Origin: Clostridia bacterium
Lineage (GTDB): Bacteria; Bacillota; Clostridia; Oscillospirales; CAG-272
Assembly: GCA_017483195.1 (NCBI GenBank)
Contig: JAFULR010000005.1
Location: 1 to 64,000, forward strand
Direction of reading: 5' to 3'
DNA length: 64,000 bases
Both the position numbers and the translations under genes were made by a program. A model generated the notes under the pieces. It did no database searches. It was not told the DNA's origin and saw only the letters and a list, made by a program, of their open reading frames with translations. Shown here in pieces: positions 52,897 to 62,129 of the stretch (the first letter of the stretch is position 1; each line of letters begins with the position of its first letter).

Positions 52897-53881
52897 TTTT
52901 ATCGTCCTCCGTCATTTTTGAGTTATCATTTGATGGGATCTCGTTTTTTTGTGCCTGAATTATTCCATAAATGTGAGCTTTTTTTGTTTGTATAGCATCT
53001 GCACTCAAATCAGGAATAGGTTTTGTTGATATTATTTTCTCTGCAGAAAAATCTATAAAATTAAGCTGTTGAGAATGTAACTGTAATATTTTGCTGCTAA
53101 AAAACACGATAGTATCCATAGAGCAATTAAAAATAACGTAATTATTATTATTTGTAAAATGACTTTTATAACAAATACCATCGACACCATGCTTGCGAAT
53201 TTCATCACTAATGAATTGAGTTATGTGATATTGTTTCGGGTCACTAACTGGTGTAGTAAAACATTTTGCAATATAGTATTGATACCAATCGGGCAAAGAT
53301 GATATCTCTAAGATTTCTTTTTCTTCAAATTGTATCATCTTTAGGTCTCGATTAATTGTAAATAAAGCTAATGAAATGTAATCTCCTATATTAGCTTTTA
53401 TTTCACTTGCGGCAGTCGGTCCATTATCTGAACAATAAAAATATGATGAATATTGTCTATTGGCCCTCCCGTCAGAAGCAATACCCAAAGGTGGCTCCTT
53501 GGAATTGATCCAATCATATCCTTTCAAAAACTCACCTTCAAAATGAATGCCCTTTTTGCAATCATAAATATCATTTATATCATTTATAATTCTTGCTCGA
53601 TAAACCTTGGTGCCTTTCTTTATTTCAACAATATTTTTGTCGCTACATAGGTTGTCGATTGATTTAAAGACAACCGAATTATATGCTTTTTCATAGTTTC
53701 TGTTTTCAAAGTCGGAAACAAACTCAGAAAAGTATATATTAGCTATAACTTGTCCCCATATTTTTGCAATTTGCTCCGCACTTTTAACAAGGTTATCAGA
53801 AATATCATCTAAGCCTATGAGTTTTAAATCCGAAGGATCAATGCCATATTTTTCAAGAATTTCTTTAGTTGTCTGATTCAT
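52868..53881 (-). CDS. RES-domain protein (NAD-targeting toxin fold)
   Basis: 337 aa. The RES core: Arg in KVYRARIIND (about 123), ASEIKANIGDY (Glu, about 189) and downstream Ser residues. RES toxins are ADP-ribosyltransferase-like and deplete NAD+. The 110-residue N-terminal extension resembles that of larger RES proteins. No MbcA/Xre-type antitoxin with DUF2384 is adjacent. It overlaps DUF4391 (ATGA) and mod, so it is embedded in the R-M operon. The C-terminal tail is acidic and disordered. Confidence 0.82.
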   Translation of the reverse strand: MNQTTKEILEKYGIDPSDLKLIGLDDISDNLVKSAEQIAKIWGQVIANIYFSEFVSDFENRNYEKAYNSVVFKSIDNLCSDKNIVEIKKGTKVYRARIINDINDIYDCKKGIHFEGEFLKGYDWINSKEPPLGIASDGRANRQYSSYFYCSDNGPTAASEIKANIGDYISLALFTINRDLKMIQFEEKEILEISSLPDWYQYYIAKCFTTPVSDPKQYHITQFISDEIRKHGVDGICYKSHFTNNNNYVIFNCSMDTIVFFSSKILQLHSQQLNFIDFSAEKIISTKPIPDLSADAIQTKKAHIYGIIQAQKNEIPSNDNSKMTEDDKNGQTENAQS

Positions 53882-54483
53882 ATTACACCTTCTAAGCTTT
53901 TGAGTTTGTTAATTTTTTCTACCAGCTCAAACTTTTTCTTCGGCTGCTTTTCCTTACGTGCAAGAGCATCAAGACGTTCAATTTCCTTTAGGATTTGACT
54001 TTTCTTTTCATCGTGAGCGATTTGCTCTTCCAAAGAATGTTCTCCCTCAACCTCAATATTGCCAATTTGGATAACCAAGTTATCCCAAACGTCATCCATA
54101 TTCAGTCCTTTAAGGAAAAGCTTACAATCATCCGCGGGCATCCACTCACTTTGGATGAGTTTAGTATGATATACTGCAAGGCGGCGTTCCGAGGCGCATT
54201 CCAATAATAAAACCATACTTTGATTTATAAGTTTATTTATTTGTGCTATCGTAGCTTCCTTGTAATCCTTGTGCTTCAAGGAAACAAGTAAAACGTAAAT
54301 AGCAGGAACGTTGTCCCCTGCCGCAATAGTTGTTGTCGCAGGAGAAATTTCAGAGACGATAGTGATCCTCGATATATCTGCGTCAAACTTGTCCTTGGCA
54401 GCAGTATTCATATTAAATTTTAAATATATTGCCTTTTTGGGCAACTGCTTTGACAACTCTGTGGATTTTGGTAAACCGAGCAT
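53878..54483 (-). CDS. DUF4391 protein
   Basis: 201 aa from ATG 54483 after AAAGGAGGAATA. MLGLPKSTELSKQLPKKAIY opening, a long AINQLI-like helical centre and a C-terminal coiled coil (EEQIAHDEKKSQILKEIERL). This family accompanies helicase plus methyltransferase defence operons. Probably a structural partner of the helicase. Confidence 0.82.
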   Translation of the reverse strand: MLGLPKSTELSKQLPKKAIYLKFNMNTAAKDKFDADISRITIVSEISPATTTIAAGDNVPAIYVLLVSLKHKDYKEATIAQINKLINQSMVLLLECASERRLAVYHTKLIQSEWMPADDCKLFLKGLNMDDVWDNLVIQIGNIEVEGEHSLEEQIAHDEKKSQILKEIERLDALARKEKQPKKKFELVEKINKLKSLEGVI

Positions 54484-54502
54484 CACTATTCCTCCTTTTT
54501 GA

Positions 54503-57500
54503 TCAAATTTTTATAATTTCACAAGGGATACTTGCCTCCTTAGCACGCTGAATCATATCGGCAGTACCGGGTGATCTGCCGTCCCAGAACACAATTACAG
54601 CATCGGCCCTTTCAGCCATCTTCTTATTGCGTATGGGACCCGCAGCAGAATCGTATTTATTCCAATTTGCCGGATAATGTTCAACCTTTAATCCGTGCTT
54701 CGATGCATATGCAAGTCCCATAGCATCTGCTCCGCGAGCATCTCCACACAATATGGTTACGTTGTACTTATCAATCTTATCTGCAAGATACTTTTCCAAA
54801 GTATCGGATACAAAATTATAGTTATTAAAGTATCTTGTGCCTGCAACAACAAGTCTAAAGTCCTTCTTAATGCTTTGTGCGTTTTTATTATCCTGTACTA
54901 CTAAGAAACAGACAAGCTCAAAATCATCAAGCCCTTGGATTTGATTTGATAAGAAGCTTACCTGTGAACCACCGAGAAAGCTGTCAATATCGCTTTCCTC
55001 TTTTACTTCAATAATAGAAGAAATGGCTTCACCAAGCAATTTGGAATACTTAGTCATCTCTTTTCCGTCTTTAGTTTCCCTATTGAATGGTTTGTATGCT
55101 TTTGCAATTGGTTCATTACTTCCCTTGCAAAGATATCTCATTTTATCAAGCATATCCTTTGGCGCAAGGTGGTTACAAACAACTTGTCCATCATTTTGGA
55201 TGTACACCATATAAAACGGATGGAGTCTGTTTTGATTATCAATATTTACAGAGTTAGAACGGTTTTTTAGAACATATATCACACCCGCGGGTGTTTCATC
55301 ATTCGCAGGAACTACGGAATGCAAACCAAATGGAGCTTTGTCCACATTTGAATGATTCTTAACGTATTCCAACAAGTCAAGACGAAACTCGTTAAGTCCA
55401 AGATCCATGATGGATATTCCACTTGACATTTCTTCGATGTCCACAACCTCTTCCTGCAAGCGTTTCAACTGTGCCTTGCGGTATTCAAGGTCTGTCTTTT
55501 CGTCCTCACTGATAAGGTTTTCATCGCCCGTAGCGGCCATATTAACTATCTTCATACGAGTTTCGACCTTAGCTTTAAGGTCAATATACTCATCCAAGGA
55601 AACGTCAGGCCAAAAGTTTACAAGCTGAATAACCGTATTCTTGGAACCAATACGGTCAATACGTCCAAATCGCTGAATAATACGCACCGGATTCCAATGT
55701 ATATCGTAGTTAATAAGATAGTCGCAGTCCTGCAAGTTTTGACCTTCTGAAATACAGTCGGTAGCAATCAAAACATCAATCTCCGTCTTATCGCCTGGCA
55801 TAAGGAGTTCTTTATCCTTAGATATGGGTGAAAAGCACGTAAGCACAGTGTTCAAGTCATTACGTATATTAGCCGTTGTTCTGCCATCAACTGAGCCCGT
55901 AATCATAGCGGTATGAAGCCCAAACTTTGTTTTCACAAATAGACTTATATTTTCAAATAGATATTTAGCTGTATCCGCAAAAGCAGTGAAAATAATCACT
56001 TTCTTATTTCCTGCGTTAATAGGATTACTAATTTTATTTGCAAGCGTTTTTATCAACTCTTGAAGCTTGCTGTCATGTTCAGGCGTGATATCAGAAACCA
56101 TAAGAGTAATAAGATCTAAAACTTCCTTATCCTTTACGAGTGTTCTTTTCCATGACACGTAATCCATATCGGCAAGTTCAATTTTAACCTTTTTACCAAA
56201 CGAGAACAGATCGTCATTCATATCCTCGCTATCGAATTCATCGATATTACTTATGTCTGTTAAAGTTAACTCTGCGGGTGCGATGGCATCATATTTATTG
56301 ATTGTATCAATAGTAGTAGCAATTAATTGACTAATTCTTTGAAGCGTCAAACTGAAAGCATATACAGAGCTTTCCATACGTTTCATAAGGTTTATAGCCA
56401 TAAGTCTTCTGATACCTTGCTCACGGTTTTTCTGCGTAAAACCAACACTGACCTTGCTATCATCGTATAGCTCAGCATATTTATCGACTTTGCTTGGCAA
56501 AATAAAGTGAGAAGGTGTATATATAGAAAGCGTCAGAAGCATTAACTGCTCAAATATTTCGTTATAGTTAATTGCTTTTTTGAGGTCTGTAAGAGGTGGT
56601 CTCACAGAAACCGGGGGCAACCTCGTTGGGAACGTTCCGATATCAGCAGTATCATAATACTTTTGAATATGCTTTCTGGAACGTGCGATGGTTACCGAGT
56701 CAAGAACTTCAAAAAAGTCAAAATCGAGCATTTTAAGAAGGTTTTCCGTTATTCTATCTTCAGGCTCAAATTTACTCCAGTTTGTAAACGCTCTTTGAGC
56801 ATTGCGGAAAATATCATCAATAGAACGGCTCGTATTAAGCTTACTATCAATAAGAGAGGAATCTCCTTCATAAGCAAGGGCAAGCTGATTTTTAAGATCG
56901 TTAAATCTATTATTTACAGGCGTTGCTGAAAGCATAAGAACCTTTGTCTTTACACCCTTACGTATAACTTTATTAAGAAGTCTAAGGTATCTATTCTCCT
57001 TTTCGTCCTCGCCACCCGTTAACTTACCGCCATTGCGGAAATTGTGCGATTCATCTATGACTATAAGGTCATAGTTGCCCCAATTCAAACGGTCAAGATC
57101 AAGACCGTTTGAAAGGCCGTGTGTTCTTGACAAGTCAGTATGATAAAGTACGTCATAACGAAGCCTATCGCAAGCAATAGGGTTATTTACGTAATTGTCT
57201 TTATATGTATTCCAGTTATTAGTAAGTTTCTTTGGACAAAGAACGAGCACAGACTTGTTCTTATTTTCATAATACTTTATAACAGCCAAAGCTGTAAAGG
57301 TTTTACCAAGACCAACAGAGTCAGCCAAGATACATCCATTGTATTTTTCGAGTTTATTAATAATTGCAAGAGCAGCATCTTTTTGGAAAATATAGAGCAT
57401 GTTCCAAATCTTACTTTCTTTGAAACCCGTAGCTTCGTTAGGAAGAACGTCTTCGGAAATATCCTCTAAAAACTCATTGAAGATATTATATAGAGTTACG

Positions 57501-58123
57501 AAATATATGAATTCAGGAGAGTTTTCATTATATGCGGCCGATATACTTTCAATAAGCTCGTCTGTCACATCTTGCAATATTTTCTTATTATTCCAAATTT
57601 CATCAAATTTATCAATATAAAAACGACTGTTTTCTGATGATGTTGTCTTTACAATGGCAGAGAACATATTATTGCCGCGTTCACATCCCAAATCTACGGT
57701 TGTAAATCCATTAATAGGCGAATAACTCGTTTCATCAACATTAATAAAGCCCATAAGATTATCTGCTGTGATATTGGACTTGAATGTAACCTTTTCTCTT
57801 ATCCACTCAGCGCATTCTTTAGCAATCGCTTTTTGTGTCATCTCATTTCTAAGCTTGACCTCAAACTCTGTGCCATATATACTTTTTTCTCTATTGAGCC
57901 TTGGAATATAGAATTCTCTGCTTTCTCTTTTTGTAGAGTCGGTAATAAATGTAGGAGACGTGAAAATAAAACGAAGTTCTTCAATATCTTCAAGCTCATT
58001 TTTTAATTCTTGAAAAGCATACATTGAAAAACACGCAGCAGCTATTGATATCTTACTTCCCTTTTCAATAGTATAACTCAAATCATCTTTGAGGGTCTGA
58101 TTAACATTATCTAAAAGCTTCAC
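54503..58123 (-). CDS. SNF2-type helicase with PLD-like N-terminus and C-terminal SLOG domain
   Basis: 1206 aa from GTG 58123. A phospholipase-D-like region comes first (about 1-180). The helicase core follows: ADSVGLGKTFTAL (Walker A, about 268), VIDESHNFRN (about 352), LSATPVNNR, and RIIQRFGRIDRIGS (motif VI). The last 130 residues are a separate YspA/DUF2493-type SLOG domain: VVAGTRYF, CGDARGADAMGLAYA, AAGPIRNKKMAERAD. SLOG domains bind nucleotide-derived signals, so this fusion may sense a second messenger. Such a fusion is unusual in R-M operons. Confidence 0.9.
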   Translation of the reverse strand: MKLLDNVNQTLKDDLSYTIEKGSKISIAAACFSMYAFQELKNELEDIEELRFIFTSPTFITDSTKRESREFYIPRLNREKSIYGTEFEVKLRNEMTQKAIAKECAEWIREKVTFKSNITADNLMGFINVDETSYSPINGFTTVDLGCERGNNMFSAIVKTTSSENSRFYIDKFDEIWNNKKILQDVTDELIESISAAYNENSPEFIYFVTLYNIFNEFLEDISEDVLPNEATGFKESKIWNMLYIFQKDAALAIINKLEKYNGCILADSVGLGKTFTALAVIKYYENKNKSVLVLCPKKLTNNWNTYKDNYVNNPIACDRLRYDVLYHTDLSRTHGLSNGLDLDRLNWGNYDLIVIDESHNFRNGGKLTGGEDEKENRYLRLLNKVIRKGVKTKVLMLSATPVNNRFNDLKNQLALAYEGDSSLIDSKLNTSRSIDDIFRNAQRAFTNWSKFEPEDRITENLLKMLDFDFFEVLDSVTIARSRKHIQKYYDTADIGTFPTRLPPVSVRPPLTDLKKAINYNEIFEQLMLLTLSIYTPSHFILPSKVDKYAELYDDSKVSVGFTQKNREQGIRRLMAINLMKRMESSVYAFSLTLQRISQLIATTIDTINKYDAIAPAELTLTDISNIDEFDSEDMNDDLFSFGKKVKIELADMDYVSWKRTLVKDKEVLDLITLMVSDITPEHDSKLQELIKTLANKISNPINAGNKKVIIFTAFADTAKYLFENISLFVKTKFGLHTAMITGSVDGRTTANIRNDLNTVLTCFSPISKDKELLMPGDKTEIDVLIATDCISEGQNLQDCDYLINYDIHWNPVRIIQRFGRIDRIGSKNTVIQLVNFWPDVSLDEYIDLKAKVETRMKIVNMAATGDENLISEDEKTDLEYRKAQLKRLQEEVVDIEEMSSGISIMDLGLNEFRLDLLEYVKNHSNVDKAPFGLHSVVPANDETPAGVIYVLKNRSNSVNIDNQNRLHPFYMVYIQNDGQVVCNHLAPKDMLDKMRYLCKGSNEPIAKAYKPFNRETKDGKEMTKYSKLLGEAISSIIEVKEESDIDSFLGGSQVSFLSNQIQGLDDFELVCFLVVQDNKNAQSIKKDFRLVVAGTRYFNNYNFVSDTLEKYLADKIDKYNVTILCGDARGADAMGLAYASKHGLKVEHYPANWNKYDSAAGPIRNKKMAERADAVIVFWDGRSPGTADMIQRAKEASIPCEIIKI

Positions 58124-58133
58124 AATATATCCC

Positions 58134-58352
58134 TCACTCTGCTACGTTAGTGCCCGGTACCATTTCCATAATGTCACCCACATCGACCTGCAACGCATTG
58201 CATATTCTTGCAAGTACTTCAGTTGACACATTAACATCATTACCCATTTTTGCAATAGTTGCCTTGCTAACACCAGAAAGCTCTGCAAGATCCTTCTTTT
58301 TCATCTTGCGATCTATAAGTAATTTCCACAACTTGTTATAACAAACAGCCAT
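58134..58352 (-). CDS. Xre-type regulator of the type III-like operon
   Basis: 72 aa from ATG 58352 after GAGAGGTG. KDLAELSGVSKATIAKM is the helix-turn-helix. It is collinear and highly similar to the regulator at 24158-24376. Ten bases before the helicase, it probably autoregulates the operon. Confidence 0.88.
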   Translation of the reverse strand: MAVCYNKLWKLLIDRKMKKKDLAELSGVSKATIAKMGNDVNVSTEVLARICNALQVDVGDIMEMVPGTNVAE

Positions 58353-58391
58353 AATACACCTCTCAACTAAAAATAGCATTAAGATAATAAT

Positions 58392-58470
58392 AGCACAAAT
58401 ATATAAATTAATCAACATATTTCGAAGCAAAAAAGTGTAGAAATGTATAAAAAAGTCTACATTTATAGAT
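58392..58470 (-). promoter_or_regulatory. Promoter/operator region of the type III-like operon
   Basis: On the minus strand TTGATT and TATTAT are spaced 17-18 bp. Upstream, AAAAAAGTSTA occurs twice (near 58431 and 58451) as a direct repeat. Confidence 0.45.
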
Positions 58471-58475
58471 TTTTA

Positions 58476-59333
58476 TTATATCTGCCACCCCTCGAACTCT
58501 ATCTCATTCTCTTTTATCTCGGTGACGATTGCATAGAGCTTTCTGCCGAGCTTGAGGGCGGTAGTGAGGGGGATGGTGTCTGATTTGCAGACGGTTGCGA
58601 CGTGAGAGTCTTTACGGATGAGAGCAACGGAATTGTTCTCTACAAGGGCGAGGTCGAAGGTGTCGCCGACATCTATTTTTTCTGCCATCTCTTTCCTCTT
58701 TATTTCCGCAATCATTCGTTTGCGGATCCAAGTATCACCTGGATTTTTTGGAGTGGATTTGGGAGAGTTTTCTTTTGATTTTTCGTCCTTTTTCAACGCT
58801 TCAACGCGCACGTTTTCTTGCAAGATCTCTTTTGCTTTCTCTCCTTTTTCTTCCGCTTTGTCGGTGATTGCGGATTGAGTTGAGGGAGATTTGGCAGAGA
58901 GATTCTCAGTCTTTTTCTCTATCTTTTTCTCTATCTTTTTCTCTGCCTTTGCTTCATTTTTTGCTTCTTTTTGAGAAGAAATTACGGAAGATTTTGCAGA
59001 GGTTGAAGATGCTCGTTTAGCCGCAGCTTGTGCTACGGCTGTTTTTATTCTCTTGCTTCTTTTCGCCCTTTTGAAAAGTCCCCAAGGCGCTAAAAGGAAA
59101 GTCAAGCTCGCCACGAAAAATTTAGCCATTTTATCAAGCAAAATAGCGTTGCTGCTTCTTGCTTTTTGGCGCTTTTTGACCATGTATAACGGGTGATGTT
59201 TGCGGCGCTCATATTCACGTCGTTTCTGTCTTTCTATTTTTCGTTGACGGTCGCTTTTGCGTTTGCTTGAACCGAATAGAATCATAGCACTAAACGAACG
59301 CAGCCACCATTTGAACCATCTTTTGAATGACAT
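58476..59333 (-). CDS. Lysine-rich low-complexity protein
   Basis: 285 aa. The basic N-terminus (SSKRKSDRQRKIERQKRREY) has a possible membrane helix (FFVASLTFLLAPWGLF). A disordered Ala/Lys/Glu middle with KKIEKKIEKK follows, then a compact C-terminal domain from about residue 215 (VGDTFDLALVENNSVALIRK) resembling a small beta barrel. HIRAN-like shape is possible but not established. It is 6 bp from the upstream gene. Confidence 0.7.
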   Translation of the reverse strand: MSFKRWFKWWLRSFSAMILFGSSKRKSDRQRKIERQKRREYERRKHHPLYMVKKRQKARSSNAILLDKMAKFFVASLTFLLAPWGLFKRAKRSKRIKTAVAQAAAKRASSTSAKSSVISSQKEAKNEAKAEKKIEKKIEKKTENLSAKSPSTQSAITDKAEEKGEKAKEILQENVRVEALKKDEKSKENSPKSTPKNPGDTWIRKRMIAEIKRKEMAEKIDVGDTFDLALVENNSVALIRKDSHVATVCKSDTIPLTTALKLGRKLYAIVTEIKENEIEFEGWQI

Positions 59334-59339
59334 ATTTTC

Positions 59340-59738
59340 TCACTCTTCTTCCTTAAAAGGATTATGCTCGGGGCAAATAATACCTATGATAAATTGCTTT
59401 ACTAACGTTGACATTTTGTCAGGACAACTATAAAAATGGAACCTGCTCGGATGGATATATGTGTTTCTAACATACAATCCGTAATTCAAGTGATATTCTT
59501 CTATATCCTTGTGCTCTGCTATATATACAAGATCCTCAACTGTCATCTCTCTAATACAGTCCAATGCAATTTCCAAAGCCCATTGTTCCGTTCCGGTAAA
59601 TGCGCAATTTTGAATAATTCTACTATACAGTTCTATCGCCTGCTCTTCGTTTTCTGCAGGTATAAAATGAAGATGCTCACATCTTTTACTATATCGATAG
59701 CAATTCCTGTACTGTAAAAGTTCGTGTAATCCTTTCAT
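59340..59738 (-). CDS. Hypothetical protein
   Basis: 132 aa, starting four bases after the WYL gene. Histidine- and cysteine-containing segments CEHLHFIPAENEEQAIELYS and the terminal CPEHNPF. Helical centre. Not recognised. Coupled position suggests it belongs to the WYL operon. Confidence 0.65.
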   Translation of the reverse strand: MKGLHELLQYRNCYRYSKRCEHLHFIPAENEEQAIELYSRIIQNCAFTGTEQWALEIALDCIREMTVEDLVYIAEHKDIEEYHLNYGLYVRNTYIHPSRFHFYSCPDKMSTLVKQFIIGIICPEHNPFKEEE

Positions 59739-59742
59739 AATC

Positions 59743-60723
59743 TCAAATCAACTTTCTTATGTAATTTTTATACTCCTCAACCGTCTCCTGCGGCGCAAGA
59801 AGTTTGACTTTATCGCCAAATGACGAGCACCAGCCGAAAAAGAGGTCGCTGACTTGCACGTTGACCGTGAAACGAACTGTGTTCTCTCCGCTTGTGACCA
59901 TTTTTGTTTGCTCACCAAAGAGATCGAACACAGCATCAACGAGGGTTTTGTCGATATCAATAGTAACCGCGGTCGTTTCGCCGTTAAACATTCCGAAAAG
60001 CTGTTTTTTGTAGTTCGCAACGTCAAAATGCATCTCCTCGGGCGGCAGCTCAACATCCTTTGTCCACTCGATCTCAACCTTTTCCATACGATCGATACGA
60101 TAGTTTGATATCTTGCCATACCGAGAGTCAAAAGTTACAAGATAGTAATGACCGTCAGCAAAAACGGTCGCGATGGGATTTACAACATAGTGATGGTGCT
60201 CCCTTCTGTAAACCTTGCTGTGATTGACGTCATAATCAAAGTAATAGAAAATAATCTTTTTGCCCACGTTGATGGCGTTGATTATCGTGTCAACGTTGTA
60301 ATAGATGCTCTCATTCGTATTCTTTTGATTATTGAACTTAACTATATTATTCTGCAAAACAATTCCCTTTTGGCTGCCCGCAAGGTCAGCTATCTTTTTT
60401 ATAAGCTCTGCACTCTTCTTCTCAGTGATAAAGGAAGCCGCCTGAACCGCGTCCATCAGAATATGTAATTCCGGCGCATCAAAGCTGCGATCTTCCACAT
60501 AGTAGAGATTGCTTCTGCCCCTGCGCCACATGATCTCATAGCCGCACTCATTGAGCAGTTCAATGTCGGCATAAATGGTTGTTCTGTGAGAGTCAATACC
60601 AAATTCCAAGAGCTTTGCGCGAAGCTCCTCAGTACCCATTGGGTGATCCTCGTCGGTCTCCTTTTTGAGTATCTCGTATATCTTCAAGGGTCTTATTCTG
60701 TTGTATTTTTCGGTTGATTTCAT
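59743..60723 (-). CDS. WYL-domain transcriptional regulator
   Basis: 326 aa. The winged HTH covers about 10-75 (MGTEELRAKLLEFGIDSHRT). The WYL domain lies at about 150-230 (IIFYYFDYDVN, NPIATVFADGHYYLVTFD, NYRIDRMEKVEI), followed by a WCX extension. WYL proteins bind nucleic-acid ligands and control defence genes. Starts at TAATG overlapping the nuclease stop. Confidence 0.93.
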   Translation of the reverse strand: MKSTEKYNRIRPLKIYEILKKETDEDHPMGTEELRAKLLEFGIDSHRTTIYADIELLNECGYEIMWRRGRSNLYYVEDRSFDAPELHILMDAVQAASFITEKKSAELIKKIADLAGSQKGIVLQNNIVKFNNQKNTNESIYYNVDTIINAINVGKKIIFYYFDYDVNHSKVYRREHHHYVVNPIATVFADGHYYLVTFDSRYGKISNYRIDRMEKVEIEWTKDVELPPEEMHFDVANYKKQLFGMFNGETTAVTIDIDKTLVDAVFDLFGEQTKMVTSGENTVRFTVNVQVSDLFFGWCSSFGDKVKLLAPQETVEEYKNYIRKLI

Positions 60724-61352
60724 TATTTCACCTCAACTACGTTGTACATAAACATACCGTTCTTTACATCTTCAATATCACTAAAGTTAGACCAATGCAT
60801 TACATATGAATTATTCAAAACAATTGTATTGTGTCCTTTAGTGGTTCCAGCAGCGGCCTGTTCACTCCATTTTAGTGTGCCAAAAACCGTCTTTCCTTCG
60901 TGAATTTTGAATGCTTCATCTATGCTTGCGTTTTTAAGCGGTTTGCGCCAATATAGCGGATCATTTGTAAGCATCACAGCATAACCCATAGAAAAACTCT
61001 TATCCAATGCTTTCATTTTTTCCAAGCGCTCGACGTCATAAAGAAAAGCATGACGATTTATATCTTGAGCACCGTGGTTTTTAAGTGAAAAAAAGTCATT
61101 GTTATCAATTGTCTGGATTTTCTTACTCTTATATTTCAGTTCAATAGGGTATGTAGCACCGCTTTCAATAACAAAAATATCAATGTGCATATCCTTTGCA
61201 AATGCTGGGCAATACTCCAATCTTATTTCCGCTTGGGGCAATTCTTTTTGAAGCTCCCAGGCAAAAGCAAATTGAAAATCCGCTTCCGAGTGAAAAATCT
61301 TTCTCTTTGCACTCAAATTCTTAATTGCTGTGTTAATATTCTCAATATTCAT
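60723..61352 (-). CDS. PD-(D/E)XK nuclease-like protein
   Basis: 209 aa, RBS GAGGAGAATG. FHSEADFQFAFAWELQKELP, then MHIDIFVIESG and YPIELKYKSKK, give Asp and Glu-x-Lys of the fold. GHNTIVLNNSYVMHW near the C-terminus. Co-transcribed with the WYL regulator, so a regulated nuclease is plausible. Confidence 0.78.
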   Translation of the reverse strand: MNIENINTAIKNLSAKRKIFHSEADFQFAFAWELQKELPQAEIRLEYCPAFAKDMHIDIFVIESGATYPIELKYKSKKIQTIDNNDFFSLKNHGAQDINRHAFLYDVERLEKMKALDKSFSMGYAVMLTNDPLYWRKPLKNASIDEAFKIHEGKTVFGTLKWSEQAAAGTTKGHNTIVLNNSYVMHWSNFSDIEDVKNGMFMYNVVEVK

Positions 61353-61364
61353 ATTTCATTCTCC

Positions 61365-61550
61365 TCAAAACTCACTCACAAGATCAAGCACCATAATGGG
61401 CGTTGTCACGGTATCGATCATATTGTGGTCGTTATCAAAAAACTCCACCTCAAACAAGCTCGGTTGGTATTCTTGAATAATAGTTCCCTGCGTACCTTCA
61501 GGAACTCCTTCATAGCTTTCTTTTAAAATAACTGTATCAAATTCTTTCAT
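61365..61550 (-). CDS. DUF4926-like small protein
   Basis: 61 aa: MKEFDTVILKESYEGVPEGT, then GTIIQEYQPSLFEVEFFD. The VPxGTxGTI pattern is typical of DUF4926 beta-barrel proteins. RBS TTGGGGGAT. Confidence 0.78.
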   Translation of the reverse strand: MKEFDTVILKESYEGVPEGTQGTIIQEYQPSLFEVEFFDNDHNMIDTVTTPIMVLDLVSEF

Positions 61551-61562
61551 AAATCCCCCAAC

Positions 61563-61784
61563 TTAACTAAACGTAAATTTTGCGAACAAAAAAGCTAAAA
61601 ATCCAAGACCCAGCAAGCAATCTATCGCGTCCCAATCTGCTCCGTCGGCAATCAAGGATATTAACAATATAATGACTATTCCTATGACGAACCAAGCGAC
61701 GCAGCCAATACCGCCACCACCACCTTTACCGCCCGAGCCGTCACTCGTGCTCTTGAACGCGTGAAAATCATTCAAATCAGGCAT
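61563..61784 (-). CDS. Small glycine-rich membrane protein
   Basis: 73 aa. A GSGGKGGGGGIG linker is followed by two hydrophobic segments (VAWFVIGIVIILLISLI and LLGLGFLAFLFAKF). RBS AGGAGTATG. Function unknown. Confidence 0.7.
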   Translation of the reverse strand: MPDLNDFHAFKSTSDGSGGKGGGGGIGCVAWFVIGIVIILLISLIADGADWDAIDCLLGLGFLAFLFAKFTFS

Positions 61785-61793
61785 AGCATACTC

Positions 61794-61985
61794 CTATTCG
61801 ACATGAACGGTGACCTTGCCCGTGAGGATATGACTATGCAGGGTATAAAACTTGCCCTCGCGCTTGAACACGCACACGTTCACCGCGGGCGGATCAAACC
61901 ATTCGTCGCTATCTCGCTCACCAAAATGCTCCAAGTAATACTCACGCAAATGATTATTCAGCTCCTCTTTTGTCAAAATCGCCAT
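61794..61985 (-). CDS. Small hypothetical protein
   Basis: 63 aa, RBS GGAGGACTTG. Acidic, with FGERDSDEWFDPPAVNVCVF and HSHILTGKVTVHV. Not recognised. Confidence 0.65.
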   Translation of the reverse strand: MAILTKEELNNHLREYYLEHFGERDSDEWFDPPAVNVCVFKREGKFYTLHSHILTGKVTVHVE

Positions 61986-62129
61986 TTCAAGTCCTCCGTG
62001 CTTTTGTTTACAACCTCATTTTACCACTTTTTTCATCTATTGTAAAGCGTAAGTTGTCATATTTTCACTACACCTTAACAAAAGCTGTCGGTTTTTGGGG
62101 ACTTTATCAATTCTTTTTAAAATACCTCT

